This document shows, in pieces, positions 10,731-21,865 of a DNA stretch of 64,000 nt. This stretch comes from Diaporthe sp. PMI_573 (lineage: Eukaryota; Ascomycota; Sordariomycetes; Diaporthales; Diaporthaceae). The translations under genes were made by a program, and so were the position numbers. The stretch is taken from assembly GCA_021399435.1 (NCBI GenBank), contig JAJTUP010000010.1, forward strand, positions 620,001-684,000. The letters run 5' to 3'. The notes under the pieces were generated by a model. The model was given only the letters and a program-made list of their open reading frames with translations, made no database searches and had not been told where the DNA came from. Within the stretch, counting starts at the first letter, position 1. Every line of letters begins with the position of its first letter.

Positions 10731-13204
10731 ATGAGCGACGACGGACTTGTACCCCTGGACGGCATATCAGATAAGATATCGCCGCTCTGCGACGTGTGCG
10801 GCCAAATTGGTACAAGTGATGCCCGCTGGTTTGTCAAAAGAGGGAAACGTTCGCAGCCCGGTCTGGGAATATACATCCACCAACCTGACCTGCATTCTCT
10901 TGACAGCAGCGCTCGCGGAGGTTGCAGACTGTGCTGGTTCCTCCTCTTGTCGATCCTGAACAGCGACGATGCCAGGCACGAGCCAACAACAGACGCAGCA
11001 ACAGATGAAAACATTGTGGCGAATATTCTGTTGAACTCCGGGACAGGAATCACGGTGGCCGACAAGAAGCTCCTCCTTCAAAAACACAGCCATGAGCTGT
11101 CACCCGCGATTGCATTTGTCTTGCAAAAGAATCTCAGGGATGCCGGAAACAATCAAGGCCTCGACCTTTTGCCAAAGCTATGTGGGAATGGGAGCATCGT
11201 TTTGATTGGCACCACTTATGCTAATCGACTTCCATTCAACTTGCGCGCTGTTGTTTTGCGACCTTTAGGTGCTTTGAGATTCTACAACATACCTTTAATT
11301 GCTGGGCTGCCGTTCGAACTCGCAGCTGGTCTCGGTAAGAGAAACCAGCTTCTATTCAGTCCTTACCTTGCTAATATTACGGAAAATTAGAGGATCCACT
11401 GGAGCCACTGGCGACCGCATGGACGGTCTCTCCGACGCTATTCACAGACAGCCTTCTGCATCGTATACGTGGCTGGCGTAAAATATGCTTTTCTCGCCAT
11501 TCCAAATGCCGTGAAATGAGAGGTCCACAGCCTCTTCCCAGCCGTGTCATAGAGGTCTCTGCCAAAGGATCCCCTCAAACAGTCAAGATTCGAGACTCAA
11601 GGGGACAATTCGGGACGTACGCCGCTCTGTCATACTGCTGGGGTATCTGTCCACAAATCAGAACCACCAAATCCACACTCGCGGAACACTTTAGGGGCGT
11701 CCGTGTTTCAATGCTGCCAGAGACGATCCAGGATGCTATCAAGCTGTGTCGGTCGCTAGAGATTCCATACCTTTGGGTCGACTCCCTTTGCATCGTCCAA
11801 GATGACTTGGAAGATTGGCATCATGAAGCGACCCAGATGGCTGCTATCTATGGTCGAGCGACGCTTACGATAACCACGCCCCAAAATAGCCAATGTGATG
11901 AAGGCTTCAGCACCCTTGGCAACGACCGAACAAGAGAATCGTCTCTACCTCAGCTATTATGGGAGCGCAACAAAGGGGAAGAGACTGTGACAGGGTTGGT
12001 TACTGCTCGACCGAAGGCCGTAGATTCAGGTGGCTGCTCTCCCTTCCCATATTCACATGGAAGGACACACTCACCCTGGATGACCAGGGGCTGGACATTG
12101 CAAGAATGGCTCTTGTCCCCAAGAGTGCTTCACTGTGGAAGTGAAAGAGTGTGGGATTGCTACCAGACATGGTACACGGAGACTCATCTGACAATTTCTA
12201 GTCCCTCAGGGGCTCTCAACGGCACTGACAGTGTCCGGGATGGTCTTGCCTCTCACATATTTGCGAGAATGGGCCGTCTGGACCCCACAATCCGCGAGGC
12301 CAGTCTTGACACTCATTGGAGTCGTCTGGTGGAGCACTTCACGTCTAGAACCCTCAGTCGCGCGATGGACAAGCTCCCCGCAATTGCAGGGCTTGCCACG
12401 AAATTCATGGAGCACAGTCACGCGAAGGCACCGGGGGCGATATATCTAGCGGGTCTCTGGTACTACAAGGGCATCAATCCTTTTGGCGGCCACACATATC
12501 CCACATCACAATTACCATTAGGTTTATTATGGAGGCGGGCTGGCGTTGAGTCCATGCAGTCGCCTGGAATGTATCGAGCCCCATCATGGAGCTGGTCCGC
12601 CTTAGATGGACCGGTGGGATTGTTCCGCCTCGATTGGCCCCTGGCTTACGTCTTTAAAAAGACTGATGATTTTAGGCTGATTCCGATGTTGGAAGTAAAA
12701 TCTGCTACATGCTTATTCGACCCACCTGGCTCATATTCTCTGGCCCAGTCAGCGTGGATCATCGCTAGAGGTCCACTCAGGCGTGCCCATATCAACCCGT
12801 CGGGCAAGGTTGCCCCCCTTCAATCGGCTTCCCATAGCGAATACAGCCGAACCTTTGTTAGGCTCGATACGCATCAAGGCCGCGAGGAGTCGTCCTGGTT
12901 TGGAATATTTGATGAATTTTCAGAACAAACAGGGGTAGACTACGTCAACGAAAGTTTGTACCTTCTGCACGTGGCAGCGGTTGTTCGCACTTCGGATGAC
13001 GGCAAAGTCACCGATTTCATCCATCATGCCCTTATACTAGAGAGATTGGGCAGCTTCAACAACTCTGATTGCTACCGCAGGCTTGGGGTTGGCTGGTACT
13101 CTTCGAGTGAAGCGAAGGAAGCGGCACATTTAGAATCAGCGTACGGTTGGAGCGATAGGAAGATGCTCAAGTATTGGGAATACTGTCAGGTGCGCTTGAT
13201 TTGA
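10731..13204 (+). CDS. HET-domain (heterokaryon incompatibility) protein
   Basis: Two exons, 10731-11334 and 11391-13204, joined over a 56-bp intron (GTAAGA..TTAG), give 805 aa. The N-terminal part has CDVCGQIG and a CRLCWFLL cysteine pair. The splice yields the linker with W..IC.SRHSKC that precedes HET domains in this class. The HET core follows: YAALSYCWG near residue 275, IPYLWVDSLCIVQDD near 325, TRGWTLQEWLLSPR near 440 and APSWSWSALDG near 600. All three HET blocks are intact. It starts head-to-head with the broken HET gene and ends tail-to-tail with the next one. The ATG at 10731 was chosen because it precedes the Cys motif. The recognition partner is unknown. Confidence 0.9.
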
Positions 13205-13640
13205 CAGGGTGTCAGTGTCGAGAGAATTACAAGATGCGCATCAATTGATAGATTTGTACAGACATTCCTTGTTCGACTGGAGCAACCAAGCGGCGAAAGG
13301 GCAGTACTAATCAGGTGCCGTTCGATTGCATTTGAATAGCTTGAGCGTGATATTGAAATGCGCTTTTTGTATGCATATGTGGGACTAAATGTGTGGACCA
13401 AGAGAGAAGGATGGCCTTGGGGTTTACATTGCATGTGACTGACAACGCTCGTCGCCACCGAACGTCGAGGTTTGTTTTTCGCTTAACTGGAGGAAGATGA
13501 CAGCGATGGGAACATTGAGCTGGATGATGCGACTGCTAGGACTGTCTGTTTGAGATCCGCTGAGACTCAAGAGTCAGTGAAGAAAGATATTGCTCTTTGG
13601 GAGCGGCCAACGTACCTGACGTGTTCGCTACAGCTCGCCT
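13205..13640. other. Tail-to-tail spacer of two HET genes
   Basis: The 436 bp between two convergent stop codons, which should hold both 3' untranslated regions. No repeat, RNA gene or further coding sequence is seen. Confidence 0.5.
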
Positions 13641-15959
13641 TCATATAAACACAAAGTCTTGAAGACCGCATTCTTCGAAGTCGACGCTTGACTTATAATT
13701 CCCATTCTCTTTCATGAGACCCAGGTATCTGTCGCATAACTCGTCACAAGGGAAATCGAACGAGACGGTTCCAATTCGGCGAAAAGTGTATGGTAGTTCC
13801 GCCGCTGGTACCTGTTGTAAGAGGAGGCCGAAAACCGTGAGTCCGGGATCGCGATCAGAGAATTCCTTTTTCCAAAGGGGCAGGATATGAGTATGACCTT
13901 CCCAACGCCACCCCTGCCCGGCAACCTCCTGTCCCGAGAAAACGGGGGCATCCTCAACGTCATATTCAGAGTACACCCTTGTCGCAAACTCCCTCCAATG
14001 TGGTAAATCCTCCAGCTCAACTGCGAGTCGTCTCAGCGGTCCTGTCATTTCCAAACCTCGCACGCTCGACTTCTCGAAAGTCGTAGTTTGTAGGTCAGAT
14101 TTGAAATTTGGAGTAGACGATAGTACTTTGAAACAAATCCCGTCGATCGGCGACCCGATATAAGCGAGGCTGTATGATGAGGATAAAGATGCCCACGACC
14201 ATGAAGGCGCGATCTGTACAGAAGGGATTCTCCTTGCCTTCTTATCAGTTGACCATGCCAGAGACCGGACGAGATCTCCTTCCCACATCCCCGCAATGAA
14301 ATTATCATCATGTAGGGCATCGGCGTAGATCCGCGCTATCCCAACGACTGCCGGGAAGCGGTCCGTTTCAAAAGTCAACTCAGTAGTAGCGTAATGTCGA
14401 ACAAAATCATGCCATGATTCGTAAATATCCTCCCGCGAGCTATTGGCATTGATCAAGCGTATTGCGCCCGCTCCAAAAGATTGCGCAGTCAGCCAAGGTA
14501 AGGTAATGGTTGGAAAGGCTTCGTTGACGACCTGTTGTGTGCACTCCCACCACATCTGTCTTGGGGTGAAGTGTAAGATGCCAGGTGACAGAGCGCGCTC
14601 CTGAGCTACCCAACCTCGAGAGGCCAAAGTGCCTCCGATGATATCGTCGTGGAAAAGACCGGAGTCTGCTCTAATGTAGATCCCATCGTAATGAGTTTCT
14701 ACTTCCTGTCCTTTAACTTCGCTCACTAGGGCAAAGTCCGTTCTTATCGGGTAATTGACGAATGACAGAGCCATTCTTTCACTGAATAGCTCCGTCGTGC
14801 TGCTTTCCACGTAGCCAGACGCCGACATATTACACTGTGCGCACCTGTAGTAATCTCCCATTTTTGCTGCCTCAAGCTTCCAATCTTGCTTAGATCCCTG
14901 GAGGATACAAAGACAGTCAATCCAGATATATTCAATATCAAGCTGACAGGTCATGTACATGGCGTCTTTTATGAGGGTGGGCAGCTGATCCATAGGGATT
15001 TCGTGTCGAAGTGTGTCGGCATTCGATTCCTCAAGCTTCAACATTGTACCATCACCCCAGCGATAGCTTAGTGTTGTGTAACGACATTCCACACCGGGTG
15101 ATAGAGTTTTCGTTTCACAAATACTGGCAGCAAGCCCGGACGAGGAACCGTGACCAAGCATCTGAACCCGAACCAAACGCGTGGGCGGAGCTGTGGATGT
15201 ATTTCTTCTCAAATTGCGGCAGCTTCTGTGGTCCAAGCAATCTTTGTACCAGGATCGCGCTAAATCGATGCTTCTCGCAGAATTCGCCGTTGTTTTGCGT
15301 AGTGTAAGATCTGCATATCTTAGTTCGAGTCACACTAAAATTGGGAAGGTAGGATATGTTGGCTTCTCACCTCGAAACTCTGGCCCGAGGCCGAGGACCT
15401 CGGGAGGAAAAAAGTCCAGAGCCACGGGGAACATGTGAGGGCCATCACTGAGCCGTTGGCCATCTTGTCCACAAAGAAAAAAGTATAACCTTAGTCCGCG
15501 GATCCCCTCCCACCAATCCCATTCCCATGTTTCGGGTTTGCACCAAATTGACGATGACTGATCCGTAGTTGTTCGGAGTTGGGGATCCTCCCTAAACCGC
15601 TCCTCCAAGCCCTTGGTTAAATCCAGGCAAAGAGGGCAGCCACTGTCAACGGATTGCTTCAGTGAAGACAAAGAAGCATGGTACACCTTGACGCCTGTTC
15701 CTTGAAGAGTCTCCTGTCTGAGGTATTGAGGATGAATCTTGAACTGTCCTTTGAAAAAGTTGCCACAGATGGAGCACAGTCGCAAAGCCATCTTGCTCAA
15801 CGTCTCAGAAAGATCTTTGTCCAATTTTTTGGTCGGGGCAGAGCCTCTGTCCTCGTCCCTGCTCAACTCCTTCAGATCTTCATCTCTAATACCTCTGCCG
15901 TACTCGTCATTGTCGCAGTCGTCATTGGTGCTGTTGTTATTATCGTGTTCCATGAGCAT
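13641..15959 (-). CDS. HET-domain (heterokaryon incompatibility) protein
   Basis: Two exons on the minus strand (15959-15371 and 15310-13641) joined over a 60-bp intron (GTGAGA..GCAG) give 752 aa. The N-terminus is acidic and Asn/Asp-rich, then CSICGNFF and CPLCLDL form the usual cysteine pairs. Across the splice the frame continues into the pre-HET linker LARSWYKDCLDHRSC. The HET blocks are YTTLSYRWGDG, IEYIWIDCLCILQG, SRGWVAQERALSPGILHF and APSWSWASL. Later starts, such as the Met about 57 residues in, just before the CSIC motif, are possible. It is predicted to act in self/non-self recognition. It differs clearly in sequence from the neighbouring HET protein, so the pair is not a recent duplication. 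Confidence 0.9.
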
Positions 15960-16920
15960 ATCTGCGGCTTTTTCAATGCCTTCACCCGTTATCAGGTCAA
16001 GGGTCTGGCTCTCAGCGATCTGGAGGACCGGTCATTCAAGTTGGATTGATGGACTAGGTGGTGCAGCTGGTGAGCATCCTCGGCTGTGGAACATATTGTA
16101 GAGTGCGGTGTGTGAGAGAAATTGTGTGTGAGGCTGCCTCCCTTCCTTGTGTCCGACAATCGCGCAACCAAGGACCCATGTCCCTGGTGCGTGGCACGTG
16201 TTGAAATGTGGACCCTTTAAGAGGACCCAGTCCGCTGCTGAAAGACTGGAGCTAATGGTGCTCAGTTCGCGATCTGACAACGGAGAGGATGCTGCGGCGC
16301 GGGATGTAGAGGTTCCCAGGACACAAATGGCGTTGAGCCTCTTCGTGAAGGAGGGCCTAAAACAGGGCGGATATAATTATAAGCGGTATCGATCAACCTT
16401 TAGAGCTGCTATGCGAACGATTTGAAGTGAACGCGGCTACAGTGGCCGGATTATCCATGGCCGAGTGACATGCCTCCTTGACCAGCTCAAGCTGGTCGCA
16501 TGATACCCACATCAGGGCCGACCAGGGCGCGGAATTTGACCTCTGTGTAGCCTCTGCTGTTATTGCCGTGGAGGTCAGGCAACATGAGGTTAGGAAATTT
16601 TTTAAAAAAATACAGGTTCCAAATATTTGGCCTGGAGTAGATCCACAAGGTCGCGCGCGTTCGTGTACAGTTAGGTTAGCGTACCTCCAAGTTCATGCGG
16701 GGGAGATCCCACGTCGTATGACAAGGCCTATCTGAGTATCCCGACGAAGCACTGGCGAGTAGAAGTGGGGAGGGGATAGGGTGACAGGTTAACGATGCGG
16801 GGAGAGCAACATTGAACGATTTGCTATAAAATGTGTCCTCGGCAATCCGTTGTTCACGACGTCAAGGCTGAGTACGCTATTATGCATTGACCGCAGCGAC
16901 GTCACGAGTGAACCTGCATC
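15960..16920. other. Divergent spacer HET/SDR
   Basis: About 960 bp upstream of both the HET gene and the short-chain dehydrogenase. Short frames on the plus strand show no family resemblance. A TATA-like element for the dehydrogenase is listed separately. Confidence 0.45.
16825..16831 (+). promoter_or_regulatory. TATA-like element of the SDR gene
   Basis: The sequence tataaaa lies about 90 bp upstream of the dehydrogenase ATG, a plausible distance for a fungal core promoter. The call rests on motif and position only. Confidence 0.4.
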
Positions 16921-17903
16921 ATGAACACCCTCACGAAGTCAGCGCCGATCGCAAGGGCTTTTAGGCCTCAACTCCTAAGCCTGACGTCCCGTCTTGGATT
17001 CGCCAGCAAAGCTGCACCGGCCGAGTTGCTGCGGAAGAAGGTGGACGGCAAGAGTGTCATCATCACAGGTTCGGCCAGGGGCATCGGCAAGTCGATCGCT
17101 CTCCGGCTCGCCGCTGATGGGTACAACGTGTGTATCAACGACATTCCCGCCCTCGAGAGTACCTGCGACGAAGTCGTCAAGGAGATCACCTCTATGGGCA
17201 GGAAGGCGTGCACGGCCGTCGGCGACGTGACGAAGAGAGGCGATGTCAAAGATGTGGTCCAAAAGAGTGTCAAAGAATTGGGTCCTCTGCATACAATGTT
17301 AGTAGCTCATGCCTAGGCCCTGCGAGGAATCTTCATTGACTTACACCCGAGCTCAGGATTGCCAACGCTGGCATTGCCCAAGTCAAGGCCCTGCTAGACC
17401 TCACCGAGGAGGACTTCTCGCGAATGTTCGCCGTCAACGTGTACGGGGTCCAAAACTGCTACGCCGAAGCCGCCAAGCAAATGATCAGCCAGGGGACATG
17501 CAAGCCGGACGCGCCCGGAAAGATCCTCGGGGCGTCTTCCATCGTCGGCTTCAAGCCGTTCGCCCTCCTATCGCACTACAGCGCGTCCAAGTGGGCCGTC
17601 AGGGGACTCACACAGGCCTACGCGATGGAGCTGGCCGAGCACAACATCACCGTCAACGCCTACGCGCCGGGCATCGTGGGGACGGGGATGTGGGAGCTCA
17701 TCGACGAGGGTCTTGCCAAGAAGACCGGGAGGAAGGTTAAGAAGGGGGCGATCATGGACAAGATGGTGGGGGAGCTGACAGCTCTGGGGAGAGTGAGCGT
17801 GCCTGAGGACGTTGCGAAGCTGGTGAGCTTCCTGTGCAGCAGCGACAGCGATTTCGTCACAGGGCAGACGCAGGTGGTTGATGGAGGTATCATCTTTACC
17901 TAG
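16921..17903 (+). CDS. Short-chain dehydrogenase/reductase (SDR)
   Basis: Two exons (16921-17297 and 17357-17903) with a 59-bp intron (GTTAGT..TCAG) give 307 aa. This is a classical SDR: cofactor motif TGSARGIG near residue 51, the structural NAG motif (IANAGIAQV), which follows directly after the splice, a catalytic Ser in GASSIVGF, and the YSASK catalytic Tyr/Lys pair. An N-terminal extension of about 40 residues, basic and hydroxylated before FASKAAPAELL, looks like a mitochondrial targeting sequence. The overall pattern resembles acetoin/diacetyl reductase-type SDRs, but the substrate cannot be read from sequence. It lies 0.6 kb from the repeat-peptide precursor, so a tailoring role there is possible but unproven. 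Confidence 0.9.
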
Positions 17904-18522
17904 GTCTAAGACTAGTATTAGACATTTTCCCTAGTTAATTGGTATTCATGAATGATGATGAAAAACTATGAAAGTTGGCGTCACTTTCCCACGGCCTCGA
18001 TCAACGGGCTCAATACTATGAAAGTTTAGGTAGACTACTCTGTTGAAGTTCAACATCCTTGTTCCTATATTGAGAAATAGCATAAAGACCTTGGTCTTGT
18101 ATGACATGACTCGCTGGGTTGCAATAGAGCTTCGACCGGGAGGGGCGACAACGATGGCAACGATGTAGGCAGACGGGGCTTAAGACAAGAAGACGCACAA
18201 GGTACAATCGAATCCAGCAGAAGTCTGAGATAAAGGGCAAACTGAATCCACTTGATATTTAAAAAGAGTGTGTTTAGAAGACAATCAATTCTTGTCTCCT
18301 ATCCTGCCATCATGCCCGTGTTCCAACTGTTAGGCCTTTCAAGGGTTGTCAAGACTAGACATATCTCATCCATCCCTGCAGCCGCGCTGGCGAGTTACTC
18401 TGATTTGAACGAAAGCGTGAGATTGGACGATTAGACTTTGAATGAATTAGCATGAGACTTTACTGTTCAAGAAAGGGGTAATATTACTTTGCGTTGCCGT
18501 GTCAAGACCTTGCCTATTGGCG
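17904..18522. other. Tail-to-tail spacer SDR/repeat precursor
   Basis: About 620 bp between the stop codons of the SDR and the convergent repeat-peptide gene. No coding potential or repeat is evident beyond probable 3' untranslated regions. Confidence 0.45.
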
Positions 18523-18870
18523 CTAGATTCCAGCAAAGGGCTCGACATCCTCGCGTTTAATTCCCGCGAAGGGCTCAACCTCTTCGTCGCGCTTGATGCC
18601 TGAGAACGGCTCAACTTCCTCCTCACGCTTTATTCCAGCAAAGGGCTCGACCTCTTCCTCTCGCTTGATCCCGGCGAAAGGCTCGACTTCATCATCACGC
18701 TTGATGCCAGCGAATGGCTCAACATTGTCGTCTCGCTTGATACCCGCAAAGGGTTCAACGTCGTCATCGCGCTTGATTCCGGCGAAGGGCTCGACTTCGT
18801 CGTCACGCTTAATCCCAGCGAAAGGCTCGACTTCCTCACGCCTGATGCCCGCGAAGGGCTCTACCTCATC
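18523..18870 (-). repeat. 36-bp coding tandem repeat, ten units
   Basis: Ten copies of a roughly 36-bp unit, each encoding one core plus its acidic spacer and dibasic site. Synonymous third positions differ between copies while the core residues hold, suggesting the peptide is kept by selection rather than by recent expansion. Confidence 0.85.
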
Positions 18871-18942
18871 TTTAGCAACCGGCACCGCTACCGCAGTCGC
18901 GATCAGAAGCGTGGCCACAAAGGCAGTGAGGGAGGCGTGCAT
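18523..18942 (-). CDS. Kex2-processed repeat protein; candidate RiPP precursor
   Basis: An intronless gene for a 139-aa protein. The start at 18942 was chosen because a hydrophobic signal peptide (residues 1 to about 21, ending AVAVP) follows at once. The whole mature region is ten near-identical repeats, with core VEPFAGI preceded by two or three acidic residues and followed by KR (RR after the first copy, nothing after the last). One copy reads VEPFSGI. Signal peptide plus tandem cores with dibasic Kex2 sites is the architecture of fungal KEP proteins, including precursors of dikaritin RiPPs (ustiloxin, phomopsin, asperipin, epichloecyclin families) and of alpha-type pheromones. A UstYa-like gene starts 1.3 kb away, divergently, which favours a RiPP. 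The peptide itself is not one I know. Confidence 0.85.
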   Translation of the reverse strand: MHASLTAFVATLLIATAVAVPVAKDEVEPFAGIRREEVEPFAGIKRDDEVEPFAGIKRDDDVEPFAGIKRDDNVEPFAGIKRDDEVEPFAGIKREEEVEPFAGIKREEEVEPFSGIKRDEEVEPFAGIKREDVEPFAGI

Positions 18943-20204
18943 GATCGGGATAATAGGCCGGGGTCTTTGGTCAAGTGAATAGTAGTATACGATTCCTGTC
19001 CTGAATTTCATCAAAGTTAAAATTTATGACACACTGAGAAGCAAAGCGTCTTCTATAAAGTCTACAAGACTTAGTTCACCCACCGCGATCACGTTATGGA
19101 AATTGTCATACCTCGCACAATTCCTCTCGGAAACCGACCCCACGGCTGCCACCCCGTGCCGGCTGACAGCATATCCAGCATTCGTCACTGCCATTCTGTA
19201 TCCCTTTGCCATCGAAACACACTAACTACTAGGTCGACGCCATGTATTCCCACGAATCCACCGGCAGTTGTCTGAGCCGGGCTACCCGCGCGGTTCCTCG
19301 TCCACGATGGCCTCCACGGCTGCACCCATGGGGCGTAGTGCTTATACCTGTGGTCGCAGAGGATTAGGGTGTTCACTCTTGCATGGATCAGATGATGAGG
19401 GATCCACGAATGACTGCTTGCGAGGCTGTGACCCCCTCATGAAACGACATATGCGGGAGCTACTGCTCACTAGATATGTTAACCTCCGAAAGGATTTAAT
19501 GCTCTATGCGCCGAAGCCATCAGCTGACGGAATATGCACAACGCATCACCCTCCGTGCCCACTCTCAACTTTTGGTGTGACAATTCAACGTGAGACAGGT
19601 GAATTGTCCGGCTCACCGCTCAATTTGGACCTCACGGAGTGGCACAAAGTGGTGTGTGTGTGATGGGATCTTTCGCTTGAGGATCGTTACACAACGGTCA
19701 CTAGATATCTGCTACTGCTTATATTTCTTGGCCATGAGCTTGTGGACTCCAAGCTTCGGACCTGTCAGCGTCAAGAGGTGTCACTTCTTGTTCGCAACCG
19801 AGACATCCGGCCTATCGAGGCCGTAGTTGCGAATCCATTTCCCCGCGCTTCCTACAACTCACCAGAACTAAAGGGCCAATTGGGATTTGGTTTCTGTCCG
19901 TTGGCATGCTTCCCCGAGAAATCACTAATGCAGATGCGGAGTCCTTTGAATCCTTTCGAAACCCCGTGGGGGAAGGAAGATACCCATGTCCGGATCTGAC
20001 CTATAAATCCGGGGTAAATCCTCCGCTAGTTGTTAATATAATACCATTGGGTATCTATGAATGCGAGTTCTCCTGGAGTGGCCTAGATACGGTATCTCCC
20101 CAGCATCCCACCGGCATTTTCCCTTGTGGTTTCCTCGTCTCTCGTCTTTGTTTCTCCGTGACATTACTGAGACTTCCACCCACCTCTTACACAAATTTCA
20201 CGAG
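18943..20204. other. Divergent spacer precursor/UstYa-like gene
   Basis: About 1.26 kb between the two start codons, which should carry both promoters. It contains several frames without family resemblance. A TATA-like element on the UstYa side is listed separately. I could not identify a shared regulator site. Confidence 0.45.
20002..20008 (+). promoter_or_regulatory. TATA-like element of the UstYa-like gene
   Basis: The sequence tataaat lies about 200 bp upstream of the predicted ATG. Motif and location only; transcript starts are unknown. Confidence 0.35.
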
Positions 20205-21112
20205 ATGGCTAGCAGAGACGACTATACCCCAGTTGACCGGAGGTCCTTCAGTGCTGATGATGGGTCTCGGTCATTATTGTCCCATGATGAAAAGATGCAC
20301 GAATTTGATAGGCGACGGCCCGCAAAGAGGCGCATGAATTTTATCCTGAAGTCGTTTGTCTCCTTGTTGGTCTTGATAGCGCACGCAGGATTGGTCGCAT
20401 TCCTTATGAACTGGTTCGGAATTGTTCTGTGGGGCGGATCTCGCGGCACCGTGACAGGCGATGGCATGACCGCACAACACGGTCATGGAGGGCACGGTGA
20501 CAGCTCCTGCCAGACGGACAGTACTCACGTCCGGTATGGTTTCGAGGGAGTCATTCCCGCTGTTTACAAGGATCCCAATGCCGAGTTCTCGCAGATAAAC
20601 CCCTGTGGTCACAGCGCAGAGGAGGCGAGGGCTCGTGGCTGTCGATATGGCATGTTGTACGGCGCGTGGCTACCCGAGGACTGTTATGACGAAGAGACAG
20701 AGGAGAATTTCAAGAAGTATACGAACTGGAGGTTCTGGCTGCAGCAGAACCGAACCGAGGAGGTTAGCTGGGATGAGTTAGCCAAGGGAGAGCACGAGTA
20801 TGTACTCGTGGAGTGGGAATGTGAGTTCTATCATCATGATCATTTGAGATCCGCAAGTCGGAATGATGGTTCACCTGCTCACAATTCGCAGACCACCAAC
20901 GCCACTGCGCCGAGATGAACCGGAGGCTATTCACTGCCGTGTCCAGGAGAGGCCTGCATACACTCGACTCGTACCTGTCACAGTGGGATCACATCGATCA
21001 CTGCGCTCACTCTGCGATGGAGCAGCGTCCGTTGCACGAAATCAACGCGATTCTTTGGCGAAAGTTCCCCGATTGCGGGCTAGTACGCTGGAAGGACGGA
21101 CCAAAATACTGA
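20205..21112 (+). CDS. UstYa-like membrane protein with two HxxHC motifs
   Basis: Two exons (20205-20820 and 20892-21112) with a 71-bp intron (GTGAGT..GCAG) give 278 aa. A basic cytosolic N-terminus is followed by one transmembrane segment (about residues 46-72). A lumenal domain has CRYGMLYGAWLPEDCYD (146-161), an N-glycosylation sequon NRT, and the two motifs HQRHC (207-211) and HIDHC (239-243). The splice completes the Tyr codon just before the first motif. Paired HxxHC motifs define the UstYa/DUF3328 group, oxidases that crosslink or cyclise core peptides in dikaritin RiPPs. The CRYGM..W.PE.CYD block marks a related subfamily found widely in ascomycetes, not always with a RiPP. The divergent repeat precursor next door is the main reason to infer peptide modification in the secretory pathway. 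Confidence 0.8.
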
Positions 21113-21865
21113 TCCAGCTGAGTTTCTGATCCACAGCTTGGATATGATAGCGTAGTATCATTCTGGAATTACGTTTGTCTTGGGATTTGTGAACATCAAT
21201 GCTTCTGTTCCCGCAACCTCGCGCACACGAGACTGATACAACAATGCTTTCAACCCGATATTAAAAGGCAACGTAGCGTCGAGATACATTCAGTGTTCGT
21301 GGTGTACGCCACTACACATTTTCACAAATTATCGATTATATCATGATTTGAAGTAGTCAGTCTCGTCAAATGGTAGAATTGATGAGTAGACTGTACTGTC
21401 GCATCGTAGTGAAGTGGTCCGGATCGCATTCGTAGGTTTTGCTCGTGCTTAGAGTCATAGGTGCCTGTCTCAATTCCTTCGCTCTTCGCTCTAACGCAAT
21501 AACCCGTCAATTGGTGCAGATATTCAGGCGGATGATGCTGGCAGGCATCAAGGGGACCCAGCTACGGTGGTAATCGGCCTGCTGACTGCATGCTGCAGGA
21601 CACCCGAACGTGACCTCCCAGGCCTACCGGTCAGGTCGGCTACAGCGGGAAGCATCGAGCGGAGGATGAATCACAGCGGCGTTCCAAACCACTGCCGCGT
21701 ACCTTGCCAGCTGACCCCCGTGAACTCCAACTTCACATTCCCCTGACTTGAACAATCTGCCAAGCTGCGAGTGTTGTGTAATTGGCAATAGGGTCTTGTT
21801 CTCAATATTCTCATCTGCTTCCCTCATAATACAGTAATTACCGAGCCGGTGCCCCGAATCCCAAA
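21113..21865. other. Spacer, nothing recognised
   Basis: About 750 bp between the UstYa-like stop and the GNAT-like start. No supported coding, RNA or repeat feature. Confidence 0.45.

Noticed and set aside
18523..18870. CRISPR-like array (36-bp period)
   Set aside because: The repeats are contiguous codons of a secreted protein without unique spacers, and the genome is fungal.
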